Assembly (NCBI RefSeq): GCF_002127325.2
Contig: NC_035438.2
Span: forward strand, 146,829,207 to 146,893,206
Direction: 5' to 3'
Origin: Helianthus annuus
Taxonomy: Eukaryota; Streptophyta; Magnoliopsida; Asterales; Asteraceae
DNA: 64,000 nt
Both the position numbers and the translations under genes were made by a program. Below, piece after piece: positions 33,681 to 44,954 of this stretch; position 1 is the first letter of the stretch, and every line of letters begins with the position of its first letter. The notes under the pieces are model-generated. The model worked only from the letters and a program-made list of their open reading frames with translations. It searched no databases and was not told the DNA's origin.

Positions 33681-35705
33681 TGTAACACCCCGAAAATATA
33701 AATCTTTATATAAGAAATTTAAGGATTTCATAAACAAGAAATAACCATGTAGAAACTTTAACCTAGTTAAAATTTACAAGTCTTGAAAATAACCTACACT
33801 TGGTTAAAACTCTAGTATTTAAAAAGAAATGGTAGTTAAGGGACTAATCTTGCCAAAAATCGAAAGTTGAATTTTAATAGTGACAAAACCAAACCAAACA
33901 CACCAAATTGGTGTGTCTGGTCGACAGAAGCAAGAAAGGGGCGACCCCCATTTTCCAAAACCCTAAAGTTCACAATTTCTTGCAATTGGAGGTTCAAATC
34001 CTAACCAAAACGAAATCCGAGCTTAGAATTGTGATCCTCATCGCAAGAGGATTAAGAGGTATGTAAAATTTTATGAGAATTCACTACTTGAAATCCTCAT
34101 GAATTTAAGCAAATCTGAAATTTTGTTGATGCATGACAGTAATTAGTTAGATTAAAGATGATATAGTGTCTAGGAGTAAAACCTAGACAACTATATATGA
34201 AATCATGCTCCAATTCAGGAAAATTCCATGAATCCATGGATGTTAGGTTATGGGTTTTATATGTTGATGATGAACATTAGGATTTTGAGTGTAATCCTAG
34301 TATAAATTTCATTATAGGAAGTAACTCCTGTGATATTGATACTAAATCTATGCAAAAATTACTATTATAGTGAAATTTGATGTCAAACCATAAAGTCATG
34401 AACTTGTTTATGAAGGTAGAAAAATCTGACCCGCTAGGTGTTTGTAGAAATGCCTAAGTGGGGATTTAAATGTGAAATTTGGATAAAAACGTAGATTTGA
34501 TAATGGTCCATAATTATGTGATTGTGGTCATAAAAAGGAGTTCTAAACATGTTATAAAAACTGAATTTTCTAGGCAAAGACTCCGGTTCATCTAGCGGAC
34601 AAGCCGGAGGGAGTTCACGAGGAAAAGACGCACTCTAAAAGGTACGAAATTTATTGTTTCGTTACATTATACCTAATTGTTAGTTTATGTAATAAATTCT
34701 GAAACATGACAATCAAGATTACCAAAATGCCATGAAAATGATTAGTGACCTAAACAAGCGAAATGGGTCAAAATGGGTGACAAACATGGATACATACATG
34801 CCCTGTATGGTGCTTAATTCAGCAACCAAACGGGTCAAAACAAGTCTTGTATTAAACATGAAGCTAGACATCATCACTTAATGCTTGGATATAACCTTTG
34901 TGTAAGTCGTAAATTTTGACATGCCATGATAGTTGTAAAGTTTAAATTCCTTATATAGGAGTTGTGATCTTGATTGATAATTGTGAATAGTTGCATAGAT
35001 GACAAATACGAAAGTTTGGGTTTAATCATATATAGATCGATATGGGAGTGTTCCCTTTTGGGATAGCAAAAGTGATAACGGGTGATAGTCCTAAATTTGG
35101 GTAACTAGCCTTGGGTGGGTAATAAACCTGTTCAAGGTCATTTTGCTGTAAAATGGAACTTGAATGCTCAAGATCAATAAGCAAGAAAACAAGTGCAGGG
35201 CCCACCGTAAATTACGGTGACACCGTAATTTACGGTGGCTATTAAAATGTTACGGTGGGGATCTACTGATTTACGGTAGGTTCCTAGAATGCCCAGAACC
35301 CACCGTACTTTACGGTGACACCGTAAATTACGGTGGAGCCCAGTTTTGATGAAATTTTTACTTCTTGATTTGAATAAGTTATCGATCCTAATCCAAATAC
35401 GTGAATTCCCATCGTTAATAACACTAATGCCTGTTTAAAACATTAGTTTTCAGGTACTCAAGTGAAGGATGATGATCAAGAAATCGATTCGAACCGAACA
35501 CCTAACGTTACGCTTCCGCACTCGATCCATGTTTTGTTATTATGTAAACACCAGTAGTTTATTTTGGAACATTGTTAGTAGGTTAAACAAGTAAATGTTT
35601 TATTAAATGGGTTTCGTATGTTGAAAGTTTTGTAAAGACTACTTTTAGTATATTATGTAAAGCTTATTTGCTGTTAAAAACGGGTATTATTAACTGGGTC
35701 TTACA
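33681..35705 (+). repeat. E5 5' LTR (2025 bp)
   Basis: TGTAACACCCCG to GGGTCTTACA. TATA-like TTATATAGG at 34951-34959. Over the shared 748 bp only about two differences from the 3' remnant are visible. Confidence 0.9.
35203..35336 (+). repeat. cluster of CACCGTAAATTACGGTG palindromes in E5 LTR
   Basis: A 17-nt palindrome CACCGTAAATTACGGTG at 35203-35219 is followed by CACCGTAATTTACGGTGG, TTACGGTGG, TTACGGTAGG, CACCGTACTTTACGGTG and CACCGTAAATTACGGTGG. The same cluster is at 39143-39276. Confidence 0.85.
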
Positions 35706-36036
35706 AGTTGGTAATCAGAGCTTAAGGTTGCCAATAAGTGTTCGGTTCAAGCTTGATCAACATCCGGTAAGAGTAATTGCTTAAGTAAAATTTAAGGAGT
35801 ATAGAAATAATTCACGAACAAATATGCATGGAAAAGAGTGTGTAAACACACTCAAACACAAGAAAAGCATGAAACAAGAATAATAGAATCAAGAGTGTGT
35901 AAGCACACTCAAACACAAGAAAGGCATGAAACAAGAATGATTGAGTCAAGTTACGAACTTGATCAAATCAAAGCAAGTAAAACATGTATTACAAATGAAA
36001 TGTTTAACAATGTATGTAAACATTTCAGTATCAAAG
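35706..36036 (+). other. E5 primer site and leader with 57-bp tandem repeat
   Basis: TGGTAATCAGAGC (35709-35721) is a one-base-insertion variant of the Met-tRNA primer site. Two 57-bp units starting GAGTGTGTAA at 35836 and 35893 precede gag. Each contains a GTGTGTAAACACAC-type inverted repeat. Confidence 0.75.
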
Positions 36037-38904
36037 ATGGCAAGCGGAGGTGATGGTGATGCGGTGCCAAGAGTCACCGAACAAATGAGAATAGTGATTG
36101 CCGAAGAGGTTGGAAAGGCGATCGAAAACAGTTTGTCGAACTTCATTGATAAAATCCAAAATACGGTTTTATCAGTGGTAGAAGAGAGAATCAAGAAGCT
36201 AGAAGATAATTCAAATCTAGCAAAGGAAAAATCTGGGGAACGAAAACCTTGTTCATACAAGGAATTCATAGCTTGTAAACCGCCTATATATAATGGGGAG
36301 GTTGATCCAATCGTGTGTCAGCGATGGATAGGCGATATCGAGGGAGTATTCGAGAGAACCCATTGTGATGAGAATGACTACGTAGCTTATGGTACGGGTC
36401 AGTTAAGAGGTCAAGCGAAGGACTGGTGGTATAATAAAAAGAAGGAGATTGGAAACGAAGCGGCCAAGGCCATGACGTGGGAGGAGTTTAAGACGCCGTT
36501 TCTTAAACACCATAGCCCCAAAGCGGTTATAAACAAGATCAAGGAAGAGTTCATGCAACTCAGACACAAGGGTGAATCCATAGACAAGATCACGGGGATG
36601 TTTATGGACAAAATGAAGTTCTGTGATGATCTGATAACAAACGAAGAGCAAAAAGTTTATTACTATCATAACATGCTAAGCGCAGAATATAGGGAGTTCA
36701 TAACCCCTTCAAAGTATGAGACCCTTACCGAGATTGTCAATGCCGCTCGGGAAAGGGAGATTGAGTTGAAAAAGAGTATAGAGCGGGGTGAACGAAGGGC
36801 ACAGGATATAAATCCAAGCCCTACCAAGAAAGCAAGAACGAATGAAACGACGAAGAAATCAGATGCAAAGGGTGGTACACCAAGTTGCAAAATCTGCGGC
36901 AAGAATCATAAGGGTGAATGTCGCTTCAAAGATAAGCCTTGTCCTATATGTCGAAAAACGGGACATATGGCTATATCATGCCCGGAAAAAGTGACCGTTT
37001 GTTACAACTGTTACCGAACGGGTCACAAAAGATCGGAGTGCCCAGAATTGGCAGGAAAGAAAGAAGGGCAAGACTCAAAAGGTGAAGCCACAAAAGCCAA
37101 AGCAAGATCTTTTCAATTGACCGCTGCTGAAGCAAAGGTCGAACCTGACGTGGTCTCAGGTACATTCACTATAAATTCAATTCCCGCACGTGTGTTATTT
37201 GATACTGGTGCGAATAAATCCTTTGTTTCATATGGGTTTATTCGACACCCTTCATTTGTTCTAACAAAATTACCTATGCCTTTAGAGGTAGGGATAGGTA
37301 ATAATAAAAGCTTTATTGTCTGTGATGTATGTGAAAACTGCACGATGAATATTGATGACGAGGAATACACAATAGACTTGATCCCGATGTCGATGGGAGA
37401 ATTTCAAGTGGTAGTGGGAATGGATTGGCTATCCCGTTACCACGCAAAGGTGGTTTGTTTCCGAAAGGAAATAAAGCTAACGTCTCCTAGCGGAAAACAA
37501 GTTACGATCTATGGAGAAAAAGGAGGTAACCCAGCGATATGCACAATGCTAGAAGCTCATAAGCTCATGAAACATGGATGCAAGGCCTTTATGGTATACG
37601 CAAGCGAAACGGAAAAAGAACTCCTCAAAATTGGGGATGTACCAGTCGTGCGAGATTATGAAGACGTGTTCCCGGAAGAACTACCGGGGATACCGCCGGA
37701 ACGGGAGGTAGAGTTCGGAATCGAATTGATTCCGGGCGCAAAACCCGTGGCCAAGGTGCCATACCGGCTTGCACCGTCGGAGTTACAAGAATTGATGTCT
37801 TAAATTCAGGAATTTCTTGACAAGGGGTTTATCCGACCGAGTGTGTCTCCGTGGGGCGCACCAGTCTTATTCGTGAAGAAGAAGGACGGCAGTATGCGCA
37901 TGTGTATCGATTACCGAGAGTTAAACAAACTCACGGTGAAGAATCAATACCCGCTCCCAAGAATTGATGATTTATTTGACCAACTACAAGGAGCAAGTTG
38001 GTTTTCCAAAATTGATCTCCGATCCGGTTATCACCAATTGAAAGTCAAGGAGGAGGACGTACCCAAGACGGCTATCCGTACGAGGTACGGGCATTATGAA
38101 TTCCTCGTAATGCCTTTCGGATTGACCAATGCGCCCGCGGCTTTCATGGACCTCATGAACCGGGTTTGCAAACCCATGCTAGATAAGTCGGTAATTGTAT
38201 TTATCGACGACATTTTGGTATATTCAAGGAGTGAAGCCGAGCACGTGTGTCATTTGCGGGAAATATTAGACACACTCAGACGAGAGAAGCTGTATGCAAA
38301 ATTCACGAAGTGTGCTTTCTGGTTACGGGAAGTACAGTTTCTTGGGCATCTCATTAGTGCTGATGGAGTACTAGTGGATCCGTCAAAGATAGAAGCTGTG
38401 TCGAAATGGAGCCCTCCAAGAAATCCCTCGGAAATCCGAAGCTTTTTAGGGCTTGCGGGATATTATCGGAGATTCATACAGGATTTCTCCAAAATTGCTT
38501 TACCATTGACCAAATTAACTCGTAAGGAGGAAAAGGTCGTGTGGGGCATTAAGCAAGAGGAAGCTTTCCAAACACTCAAGGAAAAGTTGACCCACGCTCC
38601 GGTACTGACCTTACCGGAAGGGAATGAAGACATGGTGGTTTACTCGGACGCTTCTCAATTGGGGCTCGGGTGTGTATTAATGCAACGAGGCAAGGTCATC
38701 GCCTATGCCTCGAGGCAATTAAAGATACATGAAAATAAATATCCGGTTCACGACTTAGAATTAGCGGCGGTGGTGTTTGCCTTAAAGATATGGAGACATT
38801 ACTTGTAAGGAGTAAAGTTTACAATCTTTACCGACCACAAAAGTTTGAAATATTTCTTCGATCAGAAGGAATTAAACATGCGGCAAAGACGGTGGTTGGA
38901 GTTG
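36037..38904 (+). pseudogene. gag-pol: E5 gag-protease-RT-RNaseH (broken, integrase lost)
   Basis: ATG at 36037 is the best start: an upstream in-frame extension has no homology. Seen: Gag capsid domain (about residues 70-240), three knuckles (CKICGKNHKGEC, a short form; CPICRKTGHMAISC; CYNCYRTGHKRSEC), protease FDTGANKSF, RT with VFIDD, RNase H with YSDAS. TAA at 37801-37803 lies between protease and RT and TAA at 38806-38808 inside RNase H; both are single-codon breaks in an otherwise open frame. At about 38898 the frame runs into LTR sequence through the 7-bp microhomology GGAGTTG. Integrase and chromodomain are gone. Confidence 0.9.
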
Positions 38905-39645
38905 TGATCTTGATTGATAATTGTGAATAGTTGCATAGATGACAAATACGAAAGTTTGGGTTTAATCATATATAGATCGATATGGGAGTGTTCCCTTTTG
39001 GGATAGCAAAAGTGATAACGGGTGATAGTCCTAAATTTGGGTAACTAGCCTTGGGTGGGTAATAAACCTGTTCAAGGTCATTTTGCTGTAAAATGGAACT
39101 TGAATGCTCAAGATCAATAAGCAAGAAAACAAGTGCAGGGCCCACCGTAAATTACGGTGACACCGTAATTTACGGTGGCTATTAAAATGTTACGGTGGGG
39201 ATCTACTGATTTACGGTAGGTTCCCAGAATGCCCAGAACCCACCGTAATTTACGGTGACACCGTAAATTACGGTGGAGCCCAGTTTTGATGAAATTTTTA
39301 CTTCTTGATTTGAATAAGTTATCGATCCTAATCCAAATACGTGAATTCCCATCGTTAATAACACTAATGCCTGTTTAAAACATTAGTTTTCAGGTACTCA
39401 AGTGAAGGATGATGATCAAGAAATCGATTCGAACCGAACACCTAACGTTACGCTTCCGCACTCGATCCATGTTTTGTTATTATGTAAACACCAGTAGTTT
39501 ATTTTGGAACATTGTTAGTAGGTTAAACAAGTAAATGTTTTATTAAATGGGTTTCGTATGTTGAAAGTTTTGTAAAGACTACTTTTAGTATATTATGTAA
39601 AGCTTATTTGCTGTTAAAAACGGGTATTATTAACTGGGTCTTACA
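38898..39645 (+). repeat. E5 3' LTR, truncated (last 748 bp)
   Basis: Matches 34958-35705 almost exactly. It begins just 3' of the TATA-like box, so it has no U3 promoter. Confidence 0.92.
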
Positions 39646-39650
39646 CAATC

Positions 39651-40674
39651 TACTGAAATAGGTGAATGCTCAAAGCAGAAACCTGTTAAGAAGAGTGTAG
39701 AACAAAAACAAAAAGGTAAAAATTTGAAAATTGTTCAAAAAGATAATAAAAGCTCATCAGATCGATCATCCAATCGCATTCAAAACGCACAAAAATTGAA
39801 AAACGAAAACTCAAAAATTGTTGGTAATAAGTGGTGCAGGTCAGACCACAGTGCTCAAAAGACAAATCCAACAATCAAGAAGAGGAAAGAATATCACCAA
39901 GCCAAACAATGCTTTGATCTGAGCGTTTGGTATGAAAATGGTGATTGGTATGATAACAGAGTGTGTTACCGATGCGGCTATCAAGGACACATTGCTGTTA
40001 ACTGCCAGAGACAAAGATTTGAGACAAGAAGATGCTATAATTGTCAAATCAAAGCACACATTGCCACGGATTGCCCAAGAAGATCAAATGAAAGATTGAG
40101 GGTTAATTCTCAGAAATTGGCAAAGAAACCAGTCACTGTCAAGCCCAAGGAACTGAGAGTTTCAGACCGGAAAGTCAAAGAACAGAAGGTTCAAGAACCT
40201 AAAGTTCAAGAAAAGAAAGTGAAACTTTCTCAAGGGCAGAAAGACAAACTGCGAAAGAAGAGGAAGAAAGCCAGAGAATATCTGGAGAAGATTTTTTCCT
40301 CGGGTTCACCCGACAGATCGAATAAGAGTTCTGATGAATCAACTCCCTCGATTGCAAAGTCAAGCAAGACGAATTCGTCAGATGCAAATCTGAGGACAAA
40401 AGAGGAGATAAAGAAGAAGGTAACATTTTGTGGTGATGAATCTGTTTCTTCGGAAACAAAGGAGCCACATGTCGGCGATGAATTTGGCTCATCAAAGTCA
40501 GACAAGCCACATTCAGGCAATGATTCTGGTTCGGTAAAACCAGAAGAGCCGGTTGTTGAGATAAAATCTGAGAATTCAGGTTTAACAATGGATGATACAA
40601 ACTTTCCACCATTGTTGAACAAGAATTCAAAATCACCCAAGGACAGTCAGGCTTGGGTGAAACTTTTCAAATAG
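39651..40674 (+). pseudogene. gag: E4 Gag-like frame, C-terminal part
   Basis: Resumes the E4 frame after E5 and the second TSD copy, and is open to its natural stop at 40672-40674. It has two knuckles, CYRCGYQGHIAVNC and CYNCQIKAHIATDC, a basic Lys-rich stretch, an acidic Ser-rich linker and the tail SQAWVKLFK shared in form with E2. This second half of the Gag is better preserved than the first. Confidence 0.82.
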
Positions 40675-40687
40675 AAAAACCTGACTT

Positions 40688-40728
40688 GCCGGAGTTCCCA
40701 GGTTGGTAAGCGTGGAACATGAATCGGC
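40688..40728 (+). ncRNA. SL-A hairpin, E4 copy, 13 nt after the Gag stop
   Basis: GCCG 40688-40691 with CGGC 40725-40728; GTTCC 40694-40698 with GGAAC 40714-40718. Relative to E2 the inner stem has a C-G pair replaced by T-A. Confidence 0.75.
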
Positions 40729-42520
40729 ATATGTCTTGAGAAATTTCACTCTGGTGATTTTTCGTCTTTCAAAAGATAAATCAGGGACATTAAGTTGTAC
40801 TTGATTCATCTTTCCTACAAGTGGTAATTTGAAAAACAAAGTGATGAAACCCCGAGTTTATGAAATGACACATAAAACTAATTTTCCGGAAAAACCATTT
40901 TGATTAAAACAAACTTAAGTGTTTTGAAATCATAATGGGAAAATAGTTTGTTGTGAGGGGGAGTTCTGATTGTTTACACCAGGTGGATAGAGAATTGAAG
41001 TGATTCTCATCAAGTTGTCAAGTTTGTACAGTTTGTTTTCAAATTTTCCTAGAAAATCAAAATTGAAACATATTTTGATTTTAGGGGGAGAAAAATTTTA
41101 AAAAAATTAGAAAATTTATTTGAAAATGTCAAAAACATTGAAAATTTTAAAAACGAGTTTTGTTGTAAAAAAAGAGGAAATGATAGTAAATCAGTGGACT
41201 ATTACAGCACGCTAAAGAAATGTAATGTCAAATGTAATAAACGGTCTCACTGATGATGTGACGATAGGTTTTTGTACATTTAGTAGATTTATTCGGGATA
41301 TAAACCTAAAATTTCAAACTTGTGAAATTCGTGGGGAACACTACTTGGATATATAGGTAACCCCTTAAATCTCGTTTGAAAGGTCTCGTATTCTGATATA
41401 CTAGGTGTTTATACTCTATGATGTCTGGGGTATTATTCCGGGACTTCTGCTGAACGGTAGTTCTGACCTAGTCCTTGGCTAATACTTTCCGCAAAATGCT
41501 TGAAACATAGCGTAAAGCCCTCAGTTGATTAGACAATAAAATTGATAATCATCTGTTGTAGCTGAAAAGATCCTCTAAAGGGGACACACTGCTAAGTCGA
41601 AGCTGATATCTCTCTGCTGAACGGAAGTTCTGACCTGAGATCCCTCAGTTCTCGCATTTAACCCCTAATTTATGTACAGATATCATTGTAGTATTCTTGC
41701 CTGTAAGACTGAATATTGGGATTCTGGATACGGGAGTATATTCAAGAGGTGGGACACATGAATCGAACTAAGTTCATAAAACACTTAAATAGTATCCTGA
41801 ATAGATTGAAAGTTGTATGAAAATTTAAGAGGACAACTATATCGTCAATCAACGTGAATCTTTTAGAACTTAAAATGTCTAAAAGCTTAACGGTGCGTGT
41901 GATGTGTCTCAAAAACTGATATTCTTACACAAACTCACAAAAATATGTTTGTTCATATTTCATTTCTGCATTTAATTTCTGTCTTTGCATTCATGTTTCT
42001 TATTTTCAAAAATTCAAAAAGATTTTCGACAACTGATGTTGGAGAGCTGATTTTCAAAATCTCAAAGGCTAAACATGATGAACAGACAGGTTGGTTAAAT
42101 GGTTTGAAATGTTTAAGATGATTCATTAATTTGAATCAGAATTTGGAATGTTTCGAATTTTTTAATCATTTTTAAATGTGAAAAGTCTCAAATGTTTAGT
42201 TGATTCATTAAGTTGAATCACAACTTTATTGGTTTGTAATAGAGTGGTTGAGATGTGCAAGTTTTGAATTTGTTGCTACGAAAAGCCAGACTACGATCCC
42301 GACAGCCGAGTCTAAGGAGGAGTCTGAAGATGAGCTCAACGCAAAAGGAGCGTGTATTCGGAAAGCCAGGCGTCGATCCCAAAAGCACGGAAGCTTGACG
42401 AAAGGGGGAGCCTGAAGAAAGAGAGCAACGGAAGCTGAAGACAGATCCACCGGGATTCTGTTCGAGCTAGAGTAGTTGAAGACTCTCACTAAAGATTCCG
42501 TCAACATTCAAGGGGGAGTT
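40729..42520 (+). other. E4 3' non-coding tail with SL-B, SL-C, SL-D
   Basis: SL-B: 41430-41445 pairs with 41470-41485. SL-C: AAGGGG 41578-41583 with CCCC at 41662, and CGAAGCTGA 41598-41606 with TCAGTTCTCG 41645-41654. SL-D: TGAATAT 41710-41716 with TATATTCA 41737-41744. The SL-B and SL-C tips are nearly identical (CTGCTGAACGG then AGTTCTGACCT). No reading frame is seen. Confidence 0.7.
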
Positions 42521-42632
42521 TGTTAGTGCAGTTGTCTGTCGACTACATCTTCGTTCGAGTTTTAGAGAGAGAAAGAAAAGTCGCTACGAGTTGCACTACG
42601 AGATTGACTACGGCAATATCCAAGGGGGAGAT
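42521..42632 (+). repeat. relic LTR start between two PPTs in E4
   Basis: A first PPT (AAGGGGGAGTT, 42510-42520) is followed by TGTTAGTGCAGTTGTC..CTTCGTTCGAG, which resembles the first about 45 bp of the E6 and E2 LTRs. A second PPT (CCAAGGGGGAGAT) then abuts the real 3' LTR. Confidence 0.65.
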
Positions 42633-43029
42633 TGTTAATGCATTTATTGTCTATCGCCTTCGTCAATCCGAGTCGTAGTGAGAAGCCAGAAGAAATCAAG
42701 CGCATAATGTCATATTTAGTTAGAAATGGCAAGGTGGCAAACTTGTAATTAATGAGAACTTTCGTTAAGTTGCCTTGACCATATAAATAGGAGGTTATGT
42801 CATGATTTTTTAGAAGAGATTTTTGGGAGAGTTAGGAGAAGAAGACTTCTAGAGAGAGAAAGTCTAGAGAGAGAAAGTGGTGTAATCGTGATTCTTGTAC
42901 CGTTCAAGTCGTATTTCTCAATGGAATCACGTTAGTAGTACGTTATCGTGTGTTCGGTCACGTTCGTTCACGGATTCCGCACGTGAAACGTTCGTTACGC
43001 AATCGAACGGTCGAAAAACCGGTCCTACA
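42633..43029 (+). repeat. E4 3' LTR (397 bp)
   Basis: Same length as the 5' copy; TATAAATAG at 42782-42790. Confidence 0.92.
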
Positions 43030-43034
43030 CAGTC

Positions 43035-43983
43035 CGATCGACCAGGCTGTTCGACCCTCCATCACTTGTTTCCATTTTACGTGTTACTCATCGTTATACT
43101 ATCGAACTATTCAGGCTAACCCTACTCTCAAGCGCTCCCTTCAATCCATCAATCAATCGTTGTGAGTATACTCGATCCCTTTTTGCTTTTAGCACTTTTA
43201 GGTGTTACATACGTTACTTATTTCAAAACACAATCGACACACTACTCAATTATTTGAACGCTAACTGATTCGCATGTATTACGTGACTAAATGAATGCTT
43301 GTTGTTATGTTTACACGTGGAATGTTGTCTACCTACCTTAACGACGTAGTACTATAGTTTGGACTCAGCACTCGTTCACACGGGGGTTGTTAAGGACAAT
43401 TACTTGCATGGATTACGGTGGTAATCATGTATTGCGAACTGTCTCGGACAGTCAACCCGCAGTCATTGGTATCGATAGATCCATGTCGATAATTAACATG
43501 CTTCGTTTTCCTCTGTGTACGTGCTGGTTATGCATAAACTATTTCGAACCCTATTATGCTATTATCAAACTTGTATGCTCACCTTTACATTATATGTATT
43601 GACTTTATTTTAACGTATGTGACAGGTGTTTAAGATGTTTGCTTGCTAGGAAAGCGAGGCTAGAATAAAGCTCTAGAGCCTCCCAACAAATAGTTGTCTG
43701 TCAGGAATAAGTGACTAGAGCATAGTTGTCTATAGATCTTGTCAGACCGGGTCTTTAAAAACATTTGAACAATATTAATATTATTTATTTATTTAAATCT
43801 TAGTTGTCGGAACAGAATATTTGGCTAGTTGTTATCTGTGATAATTTGTTTTACTATTTGGGATACGGTATGGGACGTATTATTTAAACTAGATGGTAAT
43901 GATAGTTGTTATGGAAACTTCTGGACAATCTGTTTCGCTCAGTGCCATGCCCCGATGATTCCGCCATCGGTTGGGGTGTGACA
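43035..43983 (+). repeat. E1 3' LTR, second segment
   Basis: Parallels 5' LTR from about 3400 to 4346. Together with 28628-30554 it gives about 2876 bp. The TSD ATATA follows at 43984. Confidence 0.92.
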
Positions 43984-44954
43984 ATATAGACCGTGGAGAT
44001 ATGAATGGTGAAAATCATTTATTTTATATAGACAGTAAAATAAGGCAAAGAACCCACGGACAAATGATAAGGAAGATTCACCTTCAACATAAGAAACTAG
44101 TTATTAAAGTCATTAATATATAACCAAATAAAAAGTGAGAAAAGATTAAAAATAAAAAGTATTACACTAAACACTTGTCTTCACCAAGTGATGTAAGTGA
44201 CTTAGGCAAACATGGCCTTTGATTGTCAAGAACTCTTACGATCAATCTTGGATCTCGAGACTACTCACACACTCTATAACGGGTGATGGATGATGGTGAT
44301 GGATGTGGGTTGTGATGGTGGTGGGTGGGTGAAGTGTGAGAGAGGTGGTTTGACAAGGGATGAGTTGCAAGTGAGCCAAACACCCCTATTTATAGCCTGC
44401 ACAGAAGCCCAGACACGGCCCCGTGTCCATTGGGCACCACCCAGTGTCCACCCATCTTCTCTTTCTTCATTAAATGCAGTTTGTCTGCATTAGTTGACCA
44501 CGCCCCCGTGTCCGCTGGGCACGACCCCGTGTGCAGAAGCGTGTCTGTACTATCAAGATTTGCCTAGATTCTGCGAATCTTTGCGTTGACCACGGCCCCG
44601 TGTCCGTTGGGCATGCCCCCGTGGTGGGTGATAGAAGCTTCTACAACTTTGTCTTTTCTGCAGACACTTGGGTACGCCCCCGTGCTCAGTGAGCACGGGG
44701 CGTGTTCAGCCTTCTGTTCTCTTGTTTTTGCTTGGGAAGATGCTGTCGAGGGGTCGGGCATGCCACGTTTATTCCTTTTCTTGTATTATTGTTAGATTTG
44801 GCTTCATTTTTGCTTCTTTTGTTCATTTGAGCTCGTTTAATCCTGAAAATACAAAAGGAAGACAAATACACACTTTTTCCAACATTAGTACTAAAAAAGG
44901 GTTAGTTTTATGCCATATTTGATGTAATTTATATGTTGCATTTTGTGCACATCA
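43984..44954 (-). repeat. EA 5' LTR, U3-side segment with TATA and GC-rich palindromes
   Basis: Minus-strand TATAAATAGG at 44385-44394. Just upstream (44410-44710) is a cluster of CACGGCCCCGTGTCC, GGGCACGACCCCGTG and GAGCACGGGGCGTGT motifs, each partly self-complementary. The short frames here are not supported as genes. Confidence 0.75.

Larger units (their letters stand above)
33681..39645 (+). mobile_element. E5: Ty3 chromovirus-like element with internal deletion, inside E4
   Basis: Bounded by TSD CAATC (33676-33680 and 39646-39650). It has a 2025-bp 5' LTR, a primer site, gag-protease-RT-RNaseH, then a direct jump into the last 748 bp of the 3' LTR. Integrase and the U3 half of the 3' LTR are absent. 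It is the innermost and therefore youngest layer of the left nest. Confidence 0.92.
30555..43029 (+). mobile_element. E4: gag-only non-autonomous LTR retrotransposon, carrying E5
   Basis: Bounded by TSD CAGTC (30550-30554 and 43030-43034), with LTRs of 397 bp each that differ at about six positions. Layout as in E2 and E6: LTR, Met-tRNA primer site, repeat-rich leader, splice-acceptor-like block, Gag-like frame, structured 3' tail, PPT, LTR. No protease or pol of its own; the Ty3 pol inside belongs to E5. The Gag N-terminal half is largely deleted. Confidence 0.92.
1488..43983 (+). mobile_element. E1: Tekay-like Ty3 chromovirus, full length but interrupted and decayed
   Basis: Both ends are visible: TGTAACACCCC at 1488 and GGGGTGTGACA ending at 43983, flanked by the TSD ATATA (1483-1487 and 43984-43988). 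Order: LTR, Met-tRNA primer site, leader, gag-protease-RT-RNaseH-integrase-chromodomain, PPT, LTR. After removing E2, E3, E4 and their TSD copies the element is about 11.5 kb. The chromodomain and long LTRs match Tekay/Del-type chromoviruses. By eye the two LTRs differ by roughly 2-3 percent plus small indels. Confidence 0.92.
1..44954 (-). mobile_element. EA: Athila/Tat-like Ty3 LTR retrotransposon, 5' end only (split by E1)
   Basis: Read on the minus strand, an LTR begins TGATGTGCAC at 44954 and ends CACACGCATCA at 706, then a 6-nt spacer and a primer site of the TGGCGC-GTTGCCGGGG class typical of Athila/Tat Ty3 elements. The LTR would be about 1.75 kb once the 42.5-kb E1 insertion and its TSD copy are removed. 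Positions 1-705 are the start of the interior; the rest lies left of the window. The right-hand TSD would be CCAGC (44955-44959) but its partner is not visible. The lineage call rests on the primer-site sequence alone, because no pol domain is in view. Confidence 0.75.
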
